A DNA stretch of 64,000 bases from JBBSJT01 sp041691015 (GTDB lineage: Bacteria > Chlamydiota > Chlamydiia > Chlamydiales > Parachlamydiaceae), in the NCBI GenBank assembly GCA_041691015.1, contig JBEPVN010000001.1:37229-101228 (forward strand), in the 5' to 3' direction. Below the pieces are notes generated by a model. That model had not been told where the DNA came from. It saw nothing but the letters and a program-made list of their open reading frames with translations, and ran no database searches. The position numbers were made by a program, and so were the translations under genes. Position 1 is the first letter of the stretch; the number at the start of each line of letters is the position of its first letter. Positions 43,501-51,170 of this stretch are shown here, one piece after another.

Positions 43501-44154
43501 GCAAGATCTTTAGATCCCCTTATCGGATCGCGCAATCACATTTGGGAAAAGCAGCTCGAACTTGCCATGAATCGTCTTTTAAGAAAACTTGTCCCTGAAA
43601 ATAAGTGGAACGAGACAATTCCTCAAGACATCGCAAAAAACTTGATTTCATTTGCAAGAGATCAAGAAGATACTATGGCCTTATCAGAGAAGGCAAAAAG
43701 AGTTTTTCTTGATGAGGCTAAAAAAATGCCTTTTGGGCTTTCTATAAAAGACTTTCGCGTTTTGATTTTAAAAGCAGCAAATTTGGCTCATGAGTCAGAC
43801 ACGCATCTTAAAAATAGTAAATTTATGAGTATACTTAAGGTGCAAGTGGATGAACTTTTATTTCGGATTTTACCTGAAAATGAGCGTCGTATTTTACTTA
43901 AATCCATGATCATAACTTATGATCCGAACTGGAAAGATGGGATTTATGATTATAGGGCAGGCTTTATGGTCAATCCTGGAACTGCAAAAATCGAGCTATG
44001 TTGTTATAAACCAGATCTTGAAGAAATTGAGTTTCTAGATCAGGATTCATGGTTTCCAAGCGGAAAAAAAAGCGGTAGATGGCAGTTTCCGGATAACTAC
44101 AGAAGTTATAAGTCAGGGCCGTTATTTAATATGAGAAATCATCTTGGATGCTAA
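40585..44154 (+). CDS. Large protein with papain-like Cys/His/Asn signatures and an NLS-like motif
   Basis: 1189 residues from the ATG at 40585, chosen because AAGGAG lies eight bases before it; a GTG at 40531 would add 18 residues without a site. No family is recognised with certainty. Residues 404-415 read QASVGSCFATAW, which matches the papain active site (Gln six residues before Cys410, GSC followed by an aromatic). VHAFLM at His863 and DPNWKDG at Asn1115/Trp1116 fit the His and Asn-Trp of that clan in the right order, though far apart. Residues 32-50 carry KRK...PKKKRR, a nuclear-localisation-like motif. Very acidic, helical N-terminal third. Divergent from the Clp-like gene. A host-directed protease is the leading hypothesis. 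Confidence 0.7.
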   Translation: MNIILSKYSNMIENNAVEDSSSEISELDNTIKRKASCIETLENIPKKKRRIHDDLNTGAIHEFLRDEAFFMGLQEKNKHYRKMQNEMEMEIEEDVVEKKSCDVVPLRKMDEKTIAEIQEKKGLKLSCQFFELYQVLMKKHLLTTNLGEAVLKFAFQIIEKVPDLSDDMEESIDEEYLEMANTFLSQMPIQLSESDKLKLARNLQAGMECAENEQQDTEIKEATYEAIVELSYLLLILCKDEESAIECALLENFEDGIELLKENVFETMRLSKKEMEKNKSAHSKTTIQCPNEALFQQMSIEMADLLLLPTGSINFGLMETLSENLIPENFQNLIAVETLNKIMANLSSSSHLWQLIASVDLPQNEKNPSTFAIRSFLKIPPQKPILKRHAQIFVLSAFLGHYRQASVGSCFATAWLIKALHYYPELFLQDLKQLTEEGRASRITHGEVRHFPYFTRVSREFLNKLVEVDSSGYLLNTYSYKKNKKSTPENAYLYEAPGIIQACIAMNISNVKEAVLECLQTLESKFCINDLMKKLSARAYQLQESNRYHLRSFEHYTEDEFLMRAQFGFGIQTNHPLHLAYDQVGASMVSYFGTQYAIPAWIHETLTEVIDKTDKGCAPKVQMMFKKLQGEIFLPLITRIRFRYNPHIDDNFTLFNDGNYGVEGHTFYGYELCDGGLPKDFSYSQALYKQYCQRTSTMALHPFKQYPQEHTWKVINNQDKFQDFIQDIVNETVEYLKFHENREMKKTWDDVKELFLKKIACPEFGKRMVHLLLGKSTHQKNEWNKNPHQMATTPWTFRWGGDFDAVMQTYFGFTKEPSQMKPFNGTPREVLAKTINFIKKQTEEIKKELTGSESLLLMTSPVHAFLMKPDESSFVKAVYAEEFTNDYIAAFVETPGVKIANSRLSIKAYKQVIDFIAENKWMSRQSEKDDFERQKLTDFSKKVLDGFIRKHANLYKLSTIDFKNELYWLAIQARSLDPLIGSRNHIWEKQLELAMNRLLRKLVPENKWNETIPQDIAKNLISFARDQEDTMALSEKAKRVFLDEAKKMPFGLSIKDFRVLILKAANLAHESDTHLKNSKFMSILKVQVDELLFRILPENERRILLKSMIITYDPNWKDGIYDYRAGFMVNPGTAKIELCCYKPDLEEIEFLDQDSWFPSGKKSGRWQFPDNYRSYKSGPLFNMRNHLGC

Positions 44155-44554
44155 AGCTTTAACTTCAAGTTTTGTAGCCCATACCAAATTTTAAACGTCG
44201 CTTCTAAGGCAATAAATCCATTAAAAAAAACATTTTAAAAGATTTTTCGCATAATTCCATGCCGCGAATGCGGCGAAAGAGAATCATTGAAAGCATTGCA
44301 ATTGATATCTCACTTTATTTCAAATTAGAATGTCTGTCGCCGCTCTCGCATACGCATCAAGCTAATAAATATAGGGGTCAGGCTTGACAGTATGACAGGT
44401 TTTTTTTAACCCTTACGGTATAAGTATTTAGGGTTAAAAAAACTGTCATACTGTCATACTGTCAAGCTAGGACCCCGGACCTTCTTAAGGTAAAGCCTTA
44501 AGCTACAAAACTTGTTAGCTCTTAGCGACTTTCATTTAACAAGTACAGGAAAAT
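44155..44554. other. 400-base spacer without a gene
   Basis: I see no coding frame here. It holds the palindromic element at 44374-44476. Two small hairpins follow, CTTAAGG/CCTTAAG at 44484-44502 and ACTTGTTA/TAACAAGT at 44510-44544, which may end the minus-strand lipoxygenase-like transcript. The first 200 bases show nothing that I recognise. Confidence 0.6.
44374..44476. repeat. MITE-like palindrome, copy 2
   Basis: The left arm starts GGGGTCAGGCTTGACAG and runs to TTAACCCT. The right arm is its complement but contains one extra TATGACAG unit and a slightly altered end (CAAGCTAGGACCCC). The centre is about 20 bases, AT-rich. It belongs to the same family as 35892-36002 and lies between converging genes. 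Confidence 0.88.
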
Positions 44555-46378
44555 TTAAATGATAGTGCCGTAGAACGTTTCGTGGATATCATACCCTTCT
44601 GCTAAAAATTCCTTTCTTGTTTCGGGATCTCTTAAAACTTCGATTATCGGCGGATAAATATCACCATTTGGATTATCGATAAGCGAGCCATCATGATAAT
44701 CAGTCAATGTTTTCCCAAGAGAAATTTGCGTCTCGATAGATTGATTTAAATCATTTCCTGTTACTCTCTCTGGTGCAAAACGTGCATAATTAGGATCAAT
44801 CCCGATTTTTTCATTGACATGAAGGGTCCAATGACTCCAGCTAGCCTGCGGGATAAGATATTTGCATAGTTGTTTTAAGTTTTCAAGTTCAAGTGATGTT
44901 GGTGGTTGTAATGGGCTTGGATTGACGTATTCTTTATCTACATCTTCATTTTCAAGTGGAAAATTAAGTCCATTTGTGATAGGTCTGATTGCTTTAAAAG
45001 TATCTTTTAATGCCACTCGACCCTCGGCCCCGTTATTATCTTCGCGGTCATCAAAGGGTTGATAAGATAGAGAATTTCTCAAAAGGCAATCGCTTAAATA
45101 CTGAATCTCATACCAATAATTAACGATATCATTCATATTTTCTTCAAAGAATTGGTCAATTTTAGGATCCACTTTATATGAAAAAAGCTGTGTGCCTTTT
45201 GCTAGCCTATGATGTGCTGAAAGAGGGGTTTTATTGACATAATTAGACCAGCATCTGCCCCCTACTGCTTCTCGTAAATTATCCCAAACACCTTTATCTG
45301 TAAGTCCGGATTCTTTTAGTGTATTGACAATGACAGTGAGTGCTTTTTGATTGATTTCCAAAACTCCTCTTAAGAATGGCGCCAAAAGTTTACCGATAGG
45401 GTTTTTATTTAAATGGCGTTTTACGGCTATTGCGTATTGCCCAACTTCCAAATGTGTTCCCAAATGATGTGCTAAAGAGCCTTTCGTGAGGGCAAGAGAA
45501 TTAAATTTAAATAAAATTTCTTCAAAATTAGTATCAGATGGATAGTGGGTAACTTTTGAATTATTTCGGCATTTAAGGCTAATATGATGAATTTTTAATT
45601 TTCCATTTATGTCCTTAAAGGCATGCAGGGAAGCGTCCGGTAAATCATTTTCACCGACAGTTTCATAATCATGCCATTTGATTTTGGAAACAAAATCACT
45701 TCCTTTTCTTATTAAATTCGGGCAAATGCCGTTTAACACGATGTCAATTGTATTTTCTGGTGTCACTTTAAGATTCAATTTGGTAACGCCCGTTATTTCC
45801 CTAATAGTATCGATAGATAGCGGGCCCCAAACCCTCTCAATAATATCGATGAATGTATTGGTGATTTTTCCGCCAAAGGCAGATTTTACGATTCTGTAAT
45901 AGTCTGTCAAATCCCACTGTTGCGCTCTTTTGGAGGCGTCTAAAGGAATTTTTAACCGTGGAAAATCTGTCTCAAATTCATAGAGATCGACTTCAACATC
46001 TTTGATTGTTGCATTGCCAATTGGTAAATTTTGACTTAATTCAAAAACCAAACGGTCTTCTGCAGATCTATCTACAAAAGATTTTGTGGATAACGTTTCT
46101 TCGAAAACTTGGAAAAGTAAGCTTTGAGTAGATTGAAAGGGAAGTTTTATGCAATTATAACTAAATGTCATGCTTCCGTTTTGGTCCGTTTCAAAAGTGC
46201 CAATTTCTTGTTTGTAAAGTATGCCTTGTGAGAAGACCTTGATTTTTTGATTATAAAGCGGGGCTTTGTCGCCTGGATGAATCGCGTTAAAATGAATGGT
46301 ACAGGCCTTACTTTCAAACCCTAATAAATTTGGAATACTTGCTGCAGTATTATAAGCACCGTTATAAATTGCTTGCAT
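44555..46378 (-). CDS. Predicted lipoxygenase-family iron dioxygenase
   Basis: 607 residues, close to the usual length of bacterial lipoxygenases. The central motif HHLGTHLEVGQYAIAVKRHL has His304 and His309 in the H-x4-H spacing and continues with PIGKLLAPFLRGVLEIN, closely following the family pattern H-x4-H...R-x-L...HP-x-x-K-L-L...R...L-x-I-N. SHWTLHVN gives His516 and His520 (H-x3-H). The protein ends in Ile607, whose carboxylate is the fifth iron ligand in this family. The N-terminal 130 residues look like a beta domain. It would oxygenate polyunsaturated fatty acids. A membrane protein gene lies 21 bases upstream; AAGGAGCTATAAAC precedes the start. Confidence 0.78.
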   Translation of the reverse strand: MQAIYNGAYNTAASIPNLLGFESKACTIHFNAIHPGDKAPLYNQKIKVFSQGILYKQEIGTFETDQNGSMTFSYNCIKLPFQSTQSLLFQVFEETLSTKSFVDRSAEDRLVFELSQNLPIGNATIKDVEVDLYEFETDFPRLKIPLDASKRAQQWDLTDYYRIVKSAFGGKITNTFIDIIERVWGPLSIDTIREITGVTKLNLKVTPENTIDIVLNGICPNLIRKGSDFVSKIKWHDYETVGENDLPDASLHAFKDINGKLKIHHISLKCRNNSKVTHYPSDTNFEEILFKFNSLALTKGSLAHHLGTHLEVGQYAIAVKRHLNKNPIGKLLAPFLRGVLEINQKALTVIVNTLKESGLTDKGVWDNLREAVGGRCWSNYVNKTPLSAHHRLAKGTQLFSYKVDPKIDQFFEENMNDIVNYWYEIQYLSDCLLRNSLSYQPFDDREDNNGAEGRVALKDTFKAIRPITNGLNFPLENEDVDKEYVNPSPLQPPTSLELENLKQLCKYLIPQASWSHWTLHVNEKIGIDPNYARFAPERVTGNDLNQSIETQISLGKTLTDYHDGSLIDNPNGDIYPPIIEVLRDPETRKEFLAEGYDIHETFYGTII

Positions 46379-46399
46379 GTTTATAGCTCCTTAAAATTT

Positions 46400-47605
46400 T
46401 TATTTAGACTCTAATGTTGGATTAATGGGCGGTATGGTACGCATGACAGTTTCTAAAATTTGAAACTCTGCTATAATGCGATTTAAATCTTGTGTAATTA
46501 CTGCGGTATCTTGATGCCCTATCATTTTTTCTGAACTGAACAGTTCTTTTAGTTCAATAAAGGGCTGCATCAAAACCTGGATTTTAATATTTTTATCTTG
46601 TTTAAAAGTTTCTTTTGCAATGCTCTCAAGCTGTCCTGTGATACAAAGAAATGTTTGCTGAATTTCAAGGTATGTCAAATCAATGTCTGATAGGATTGTT
46701 TTAGCAACTTCTAAAAGCGTTAAAGTAGATCTTACCCCAATATCGGCAAATTTGTTTTCTATCGACTTAATAGCAAATTTGCCAAGAAGATTAATTGGAT
46801 ATACTGTCAGGGTCATGTCATATTTTGCTGAATGAATGGCAATTTTTCCGATGCTTGTGATCAGATAACTCAAAACCGTTTCGAGCTTTTGTTTGAGCGC
46901 TTGATGAAAAACAAAATCAATTTTCTGATAAAGGTATGCTAGGGTGTAAGCGACTTTATCTTGAATACCGAGCGCTTGTAACTGTGAATCTGTTGTTGGA
47001 TGACTTAAACTTTTGGATGCTTCTAAAAAATTGCGAGACAAATCTTGAATTGCGTTTATAGAATAATTTGCTAAAGATGGATCCGTGTTGTTGATTGCTT
47101 TGATGGATACCTCCGTAAGGCCATCAAATGTGTCGCATAAATCAATTTCTTTTTCATTTTGGATATCTCGAACCCCTTGGCTTTTTAATAGATCGAGGAC
47201 CGCAAAAGGATTTAAATAATCCAAAATAGAATTGAATCCATATTTGAGAATATCAAACGAAATGCCAAAAAGGATTACCCAAACGACAAGCGAAGTATTT
47301 TTACTAAAGTAATTAAAGCTTGCTAAAAATAGACTGACGAGCGCAAAGCCAAAAAACCAGGCACCTATAAAATAAATTTTACGATCTTTTTTAAAAAGAT
47401 TTAAAAGATGAGGAGTTATTGTTTGCGTCCCTTGCTGTAAAGAACTTGAAAGACAATAAAAAGCAATGATCTCCAAGAAAAGAAATAAAATAGAAAACCC
47501 TGCAAAAAAGTAAGTCAGAAAATCCCAATTTGCATACTTTTCAGTTAAAGACGGGTTGTAGATCAAGATTAACGAAGTTAAAACAGCAAATAAAGTAGCA
47601 ATCAT
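46400..47605 (-). CDS. Hypothetical four-span membrane protein upstream of the lipoxygenase-like gene
   Basis: 401 residues, unrecognised. Four hydrophobic spans lie in the first 140 residues (about 2-17, 30-52, 75-97 and 103-122), followed by a long soluble helical part of about 260 residues. Its stop is 21 bases before the start of the lipoxygenase-like gene, so they are likely one operon. The layout resembles DUF2254-type membrane proteins only loosely. Function is unknown; a role in localising or controlling the downstream enzyme is inference. Confidence 0.7.
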   Translation of the reverse strand: MIATLFAVLTSLILIYNPSLTEKYANWDFLTYFFAGFSILFLFLEIIAFYCLSSSLQQGTQTITPHLLNLFKKDRKIYFIGAWFFGFALVSLFLASFNYFSKNTSLVVWVILFGISFDILKYGFNSILDYLNPFAVLDLLKSQGVRDIQNEKEIDLCDTFDGLTEVSIKAINNTDPSLANYSINAIQDLSRNFLEASKSLSHPTTDSQLQALGIQDKVAYTLAYLYQKIDFVFHQALKQKLETVLSYLITSIGKIAIHSAKYDMTLTVYPINLLGKFAIKSIENKFADIGVRSTLTLLEVAKTILSDIDLTYLEIQQTFLCITGQLESIAKETFKQDKNIKIQVLMQPFIELKELFSSEKMIGHQDTAVITQDLNRIIAEFQILETVMRTIPPINPTLESK

Positions 47606-47813
47606 AGCAATCCGTTTAAAATATTTTGTTACGATCTATATCAGAACTCTCCAATTATTGATAAGATTTTTTTTAAGAGACCGCATAATATTTTGGAAAG
47701 TGCATTTGGAGTGTTTTTAAAATAGTGATGAAGAGTCAGCAATTAAAAAAAGTAAAAAAAAACTTTAAATATATAAAATATTAATTTACATTGCTTAAAA
47801 AAAGGAAGTGTCC

Positions 47814-49460
47814 ATGAAAAAATTAAAATATTTATTAGCGTTAACTTTATTTATATGCGCCTCTACTCAAGTGATGGCTGCAAATTGCAAAGATTGGGAT
47901 TACGTTATTGTTGGAAATGGTACAGCAGGGGCAACCCTTGCTCGTGAGCTATCCGATGGCAACAGAAATAGGGTCTTAGTACTTGAGTGGGGAAAAAATC
48001 TAACAAATGACCCCGCTGTTTTAAGTCCGGATGTTTTTGCGTTTTCAGGGCCATTGACAAATGACCCTCTTTATGCAGTTAATCCTATAGTAACCATAAA
48101 TTTTCCAAACAAGGCTCCTCAATATTTTATCTATTCGGATGGAAGAATGTGGGGTGGGAGCAGCGCTCATAATGGCTTATTTGCCGTTAGAGGAACTCCA
48201 AAAATTTATAATGATTGGGCAGCTTTAAGCGGTCAGCCAAGATGGAGCTATAATAATATGCTCCCTCTCTTTTTAGCAACTGAGCATTATACTCCAAATG
48301 GAACTGTTGCAGATCCGGCACAACGTGGATTGTCAGGCCCACTTTTTATTACGCAAAGACCGCCGGTTACAGGGGATCATTTTGCACAAGGTTATTCAGC
48401 GGCAACAGGGACACCCTTTGCACCAGATTATAACAATCCGGCCGAAGGCGGAAATATTTGCGTTTCTGCGCACCAAGAATGGATTACACCAGTACCAGAC
48501 AGTCATCGCTCTTTTTCTTCAAATGCATTTACAAATGTTGGAGAAATTGTTGATGCAGATGGGTTTGGGCTAAATGGTCGCAAATTGCGGATTGTGTCTA
48601 ATGCATTAGTTGATAAAGTAATTTTTAAGAATAATACTGCTATTGGAGTTCAGTACTATATTGATGGAGATGTCAATAGAGTCGCTTTTGTAAAAGCTAA
48701 GAAAAAAGTCATTCTTTCAGCAGGCGCTCCACGTACACCTGCAATTTTGGAAAGATCTGGGATCGGTGGTTCGGCTTTGTTAACATCGCTTAATATTCCG
48801 GTACTTGTAGATAATCCAAATGTCGGGGAACATTTGTTTAATCATTATGGAGCAAGTGGTACTTTCCTTGGAATCACAACAGCTTTTCCATTTTTGGATT
48901 CATTTACAGACAACGGATTTGGAGATGGAATTCGAAGAATCCAAGGGATTTCCCTTACACCTATCGGCACAGGCATTACTGTTAGTAGCGGAGCACTTGT
49001 AGCACCAAAGAGTCAAGGTTCTGCTCATATTGTTAGTTCTAATCCTACTATCGATGTAAGACTTGATTTGAATATGTACTCTGATGGACCGGTTGGAACT
49101 GTGGGTACAGATGCTTATAATACTGTAACATTTTTAAAGACTTTGCCAGCTATTTCCTTGGCCACAGGTTATCCGCTTCTTTCACCGCCAGCTAGTGTAT
49201 ACCTTGCTGGAGATGCTGCGTTATTAAGTTATGCGCAAACACTTAGCAATATGATCATAACCTATCACACTGTTGGCACAGCGCGTATGGGATTATCAGC
49301 TGCTGATTCAGTTGTTGATGGCAATTTACAGGTCTTTGGCGTGAAAAACCTAATGGTAGCAGATGTTAGCATCGAGCCTGAAATTGAAGATGGCAATACA
49401 GCTTATGCGGCTTATTTTATTGGTCAGCAAGCAGCTATTATTATCAAAAACGGCGGCTAG
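47814..49460 (+). CDS. Secreted GMC-family oxidoreductase (FAD)
   Basis: 548 residues from the ATG at 47814, spaced well from AAAGGAAG; a GTG two codons earlier is less likely. A signal peptide (about 1-22, ending VMA) directs it out of the cytoplasm. The FAD motif DYVIVGNGTAGATLARELS, the GMC signature GRMWGGSSAHNG, ILSAGAPRTPAILERSGIG and the C-terminal YHTVGTARMG with DGNTAYAAYF fit glucose-methanol-choline oxidoreductases. The usual His/Pro in HPVGT reads YHTVGT. Substrate unknown: an alcohol or sugar. It is divergent from the lipoxygenase operon. Confidence 0.88.
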   Translation: MKKLKYLLALTLFICASTQVMAANCKDWDYVIVGNGTAGATLARELSDGNRNRVLVLEWGKNLTNDPAVLSPDVFAFSGPLTNDPLYAVNPIVTINFPNKAPQYFIYSDGRMWGGSSAHNGLFAVRGTPKIYNDWAALSGQPRWSYNNMLPLFLATEHYTPNGTVADPAQRGLSGPLFITQRPPVTGDHFAQGYSAATGTPFAPDYNNPAEGGNICVSAHQEWITPVPDSHRSFSSNAFTNVGEIVDADGFGLNGRKLRIVSNALVDKVIFKNNTAIGVQYYIDGDVNRVAFVKAKKKVILSAGAPRTPAILERSGIGGSALLTSLNIPVLVDNPNVGEHLFNHYGASGTFLGITTAFPFLDSFTDNGFGDGIRRIQGISLTPIGTGITVSSGALVAPKSQGSAHIVSSNPTIDVRLDLNMYSDGPVGTVGTDAYNTVTFLKTLPAISLATGYPLLSPPASVYLAGDAALLSYAQTLSNMIITYHTVGTARMGLSAADSVVDGNLQVFGVKNLMVADVSIEPEIEDGNTAYAAYFIGQQAAIIIKNGG

Positions 49461-49463
49461 GCC

Positions 49464-49513
49464 TATACGAGGTGAATTCGAAATTCAAAAATTTTGAGTT
49501 CACTTCGGTATAA
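49464..49513. repeat. Imperfect palindrome after the GMC gene
   Basis: TATACGAGGTGAATTCGAAATT and the complement of AATTTTGAGTTCACTTCGGTATA pair with three mismatches and one gap. The right half recurs at 21984-22007 after dnaB with 22 of 24 bases identical. Probably a terminator derived from a dispersed repeat. Confidence 0.6.
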
Positions 49514-49542
49514 TTAATAACATCAAAAAAATGAGAAATTAA

Positions 49543-50403
49543 ATGCTATTTTTATCTAGATTTTTCTTTGTTATAGCAGTTTTATATAAACTTGCTTTAA
49601 CTGCAGATTGCTCTTCGTATGCGGCCGGCAAACCTCAGTGCGATCCTTGCTATGTTGAAAGAGACTGTTGCGATAACTATTCAGAATTTTATGTGGGAAC
49701 CATAGGTTATGGTGCCAATAGAAGAGTTGATGATTCGGTGGTTGGCCTCGATGATTTTTTTGGATCAGATGAAGGACATCACGCTTCTGGAACCCTATGG
49801 GGGGCAGTTGTCGGATATACGTACAAAAATCCATGCAATTATTATTTTAATGCGGAATTTGACTATGGAACAGGTCACATTAAAGGAAATAATTGTCCTG
49901 GAAGCTATCCAAAAAGTCATATAAATGAATATTTTACTACATTGAAAGCAGGTTACAATTTTCAATACAATTGCCTGACTTTGACGCCTTATGGGGGTAT
50001 TGGTTATTGGTATGAACGCCACAATCTGTCACAAGGCTCAAGATTTACTTATAATAATTGGTTTGGAATTATTGGGGGAAGAATAGACTGGCAGTATACC
50101 GATTGTTTCACAATTGGTCTTGATGTAGAAGGCTTTATTCCTTTTAACACATACGTTCATTTTAACAGATTTTGCAAGGATGTTAATCTAAAAGATAGAT
50201 GGGGATGTCAAATTGAACTTCCAATAAGATACGAAGTTTCCAGCTGTTATTGTGAGAATCTATTTATCACATTGGCACCCTTTTATCGTTATATGCAAAA
50301 TGGAAAATCAAATTTTTTCACATGTGACATAGAAACTTTTAGAGTTCCTGAGTTGAAAGCAAGCGACTTTGGGGCAAAACTTTATATCGGTCGCACTTTT
50401 TAA
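49543..50403 (+). CDS. Cys-rich outer-membrane beta-barrel protein
   Basis: 286 residues with a signal peptide (about 1-20). The mature start is Cys-rich (CSSYAAGKPQCDPCYVERDCC) and many alternating hydrophobic strands follow: FYVGTIGYGAN, LWGAVVGYTY, YYFNAEFDYGTG, LTPYGGIGYWYER, FTIGLDVEGFIPF. The last residue is Phe, the usual barrel terminus. About sixteen Cys suggest disulfide crosslinking, as in chlamydial envelope proteins, which lack much peptidoglycan. It is likely a porin or surface protein specific to environmental chlamydiae. A strong hairpin ends it. Confidence 0.85.
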   Translation: MLFLSRFFFVIAVLYKLALTADCSSYAAGKPQCDPCYVERDCCDNYSEFYVGTIGYGANRRVDDSVVGLDDFFGSDEGHHASGTLWGAVVGYTYKNPCNYYFNAEFDYGTGHIKGNNCPGSYPKSHINEYFTTLKAGYNFQYNCLTLTPYGGIGYWYERHNLSQGSRFTYNNWFGIIGGRIDWQYTDCFTIGLDVEGFIPFNTYVHFNRFCKDVNLKDRWGCQIELPIRYEVSSCYCENLFITLAPFYRYMQNGKSNFFTCDIETFRVPELKASDFGAKLYIGRTF

Positions 50404-50420
50404 GTTAAAAGAGCTTAAGC

Positions 50421-50466
50421 TGCGGTTCACTTTAAGCTTCATAAAAGAGCCTTAAAGTGAACCGCA
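50421..50466 (+). terminator. Hairpin terminator after the outer-membrane protein gene
   Basis: A perfect 16-base stem (TGCGGTTCACTTTAAG and its complement) with a 14-base loop begins 18 bases after the stop. AT-rich sequence follows. Confidence 0.75.
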
Positions 50467-50600
50467 TTGATTTCATTATTTTTAATCCATTCATTTCAAA
50501 AAATTCAAGGACTTTATACTTTTCTTAAGACTCATAGAATTTGAGGCTTGAGAATAATTGTGATAAAGTTTAAAAATATGGGATATTTATAGGTAAATTA

Positions 50601-51170
50601 ATGAATGAGAAATTATTAAAATCAATTGATGATATTATTTTAGCGGCGCATCAACTAAAAAAAACTTCAACCTTAACGTTTATTGAAAAATCAGCACATA
50701 TGATCGCTGATTGTTTTGAATCCGGAAACAAAGTCCTTATTGCTGGAAATGGCGGCAGCTTGTGCGATGCTTCCCATTTTGCAGAAGAGTTGACAGGATT
50801 TTTTAGAACTCACAGAAAACCCCTTCCTGCAATTTCGCTCTCAGAGCCAGGTCACATCACATGTGTTGCAAACGATCTTGGATTTGAATTCGTTTTTGCA
50901 AGATGTATTGAAGCTTATGGGAAGGCAGGAGATGTTTTTATTGCGCTGACAACAAGCGGAAACTCACCAAATATTTTAAAGGCAATAGAGGCTGCAAAAG
51001 AAAACAATCTTAAGACGATTGCTTTTTTAGGAAAAGGCGGCGGAAAACTAAAGGGCGTTTCTGATCTTGAGCTCATCATTGAAGATTTTAACACTTCAGA
51101 CCGTATCCAGGAAGTTCATATGGCTGCGATGCATGTCATTATAGAACTTATTGAAGAGCGGTTATTCTAA
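50601..51170 (+). CDS. gmhA: Sedoheptulose-7-phosphate isomerase
   Basis: 189 residues, a single SIS domain of normal GmhA length. Phosphosugar-binding motifs are seen in IAGNGGSLCDASHFAEELTGF and LTTSGNSPNILKA, with conserved acidic and His residues near the C-terminus (FNTSDRIQEVHMAAMH). It starts the heptose pathway for lipopolysaccharide. Its stop codon is directly followed by the lpxK start, so the two envelope genes are coupled. Confidence 0.92.
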   Translation: MNEKLLKSIDDIILAAHQLKKTSTLTFIEKSAHMIADCFESGNKVLIAGNGGSLCDASHFAEELTGFFRTHRKPLPAISLSEPGHITCVANDLGFEFVFARCIEAYGKAGDVFIALTTSGNSPNILKAIEAAKENNLKTIAFLGKGGGKLKGVSDLELIIEDFNTSDRIQEVHMAAMHVIIELIEERLF

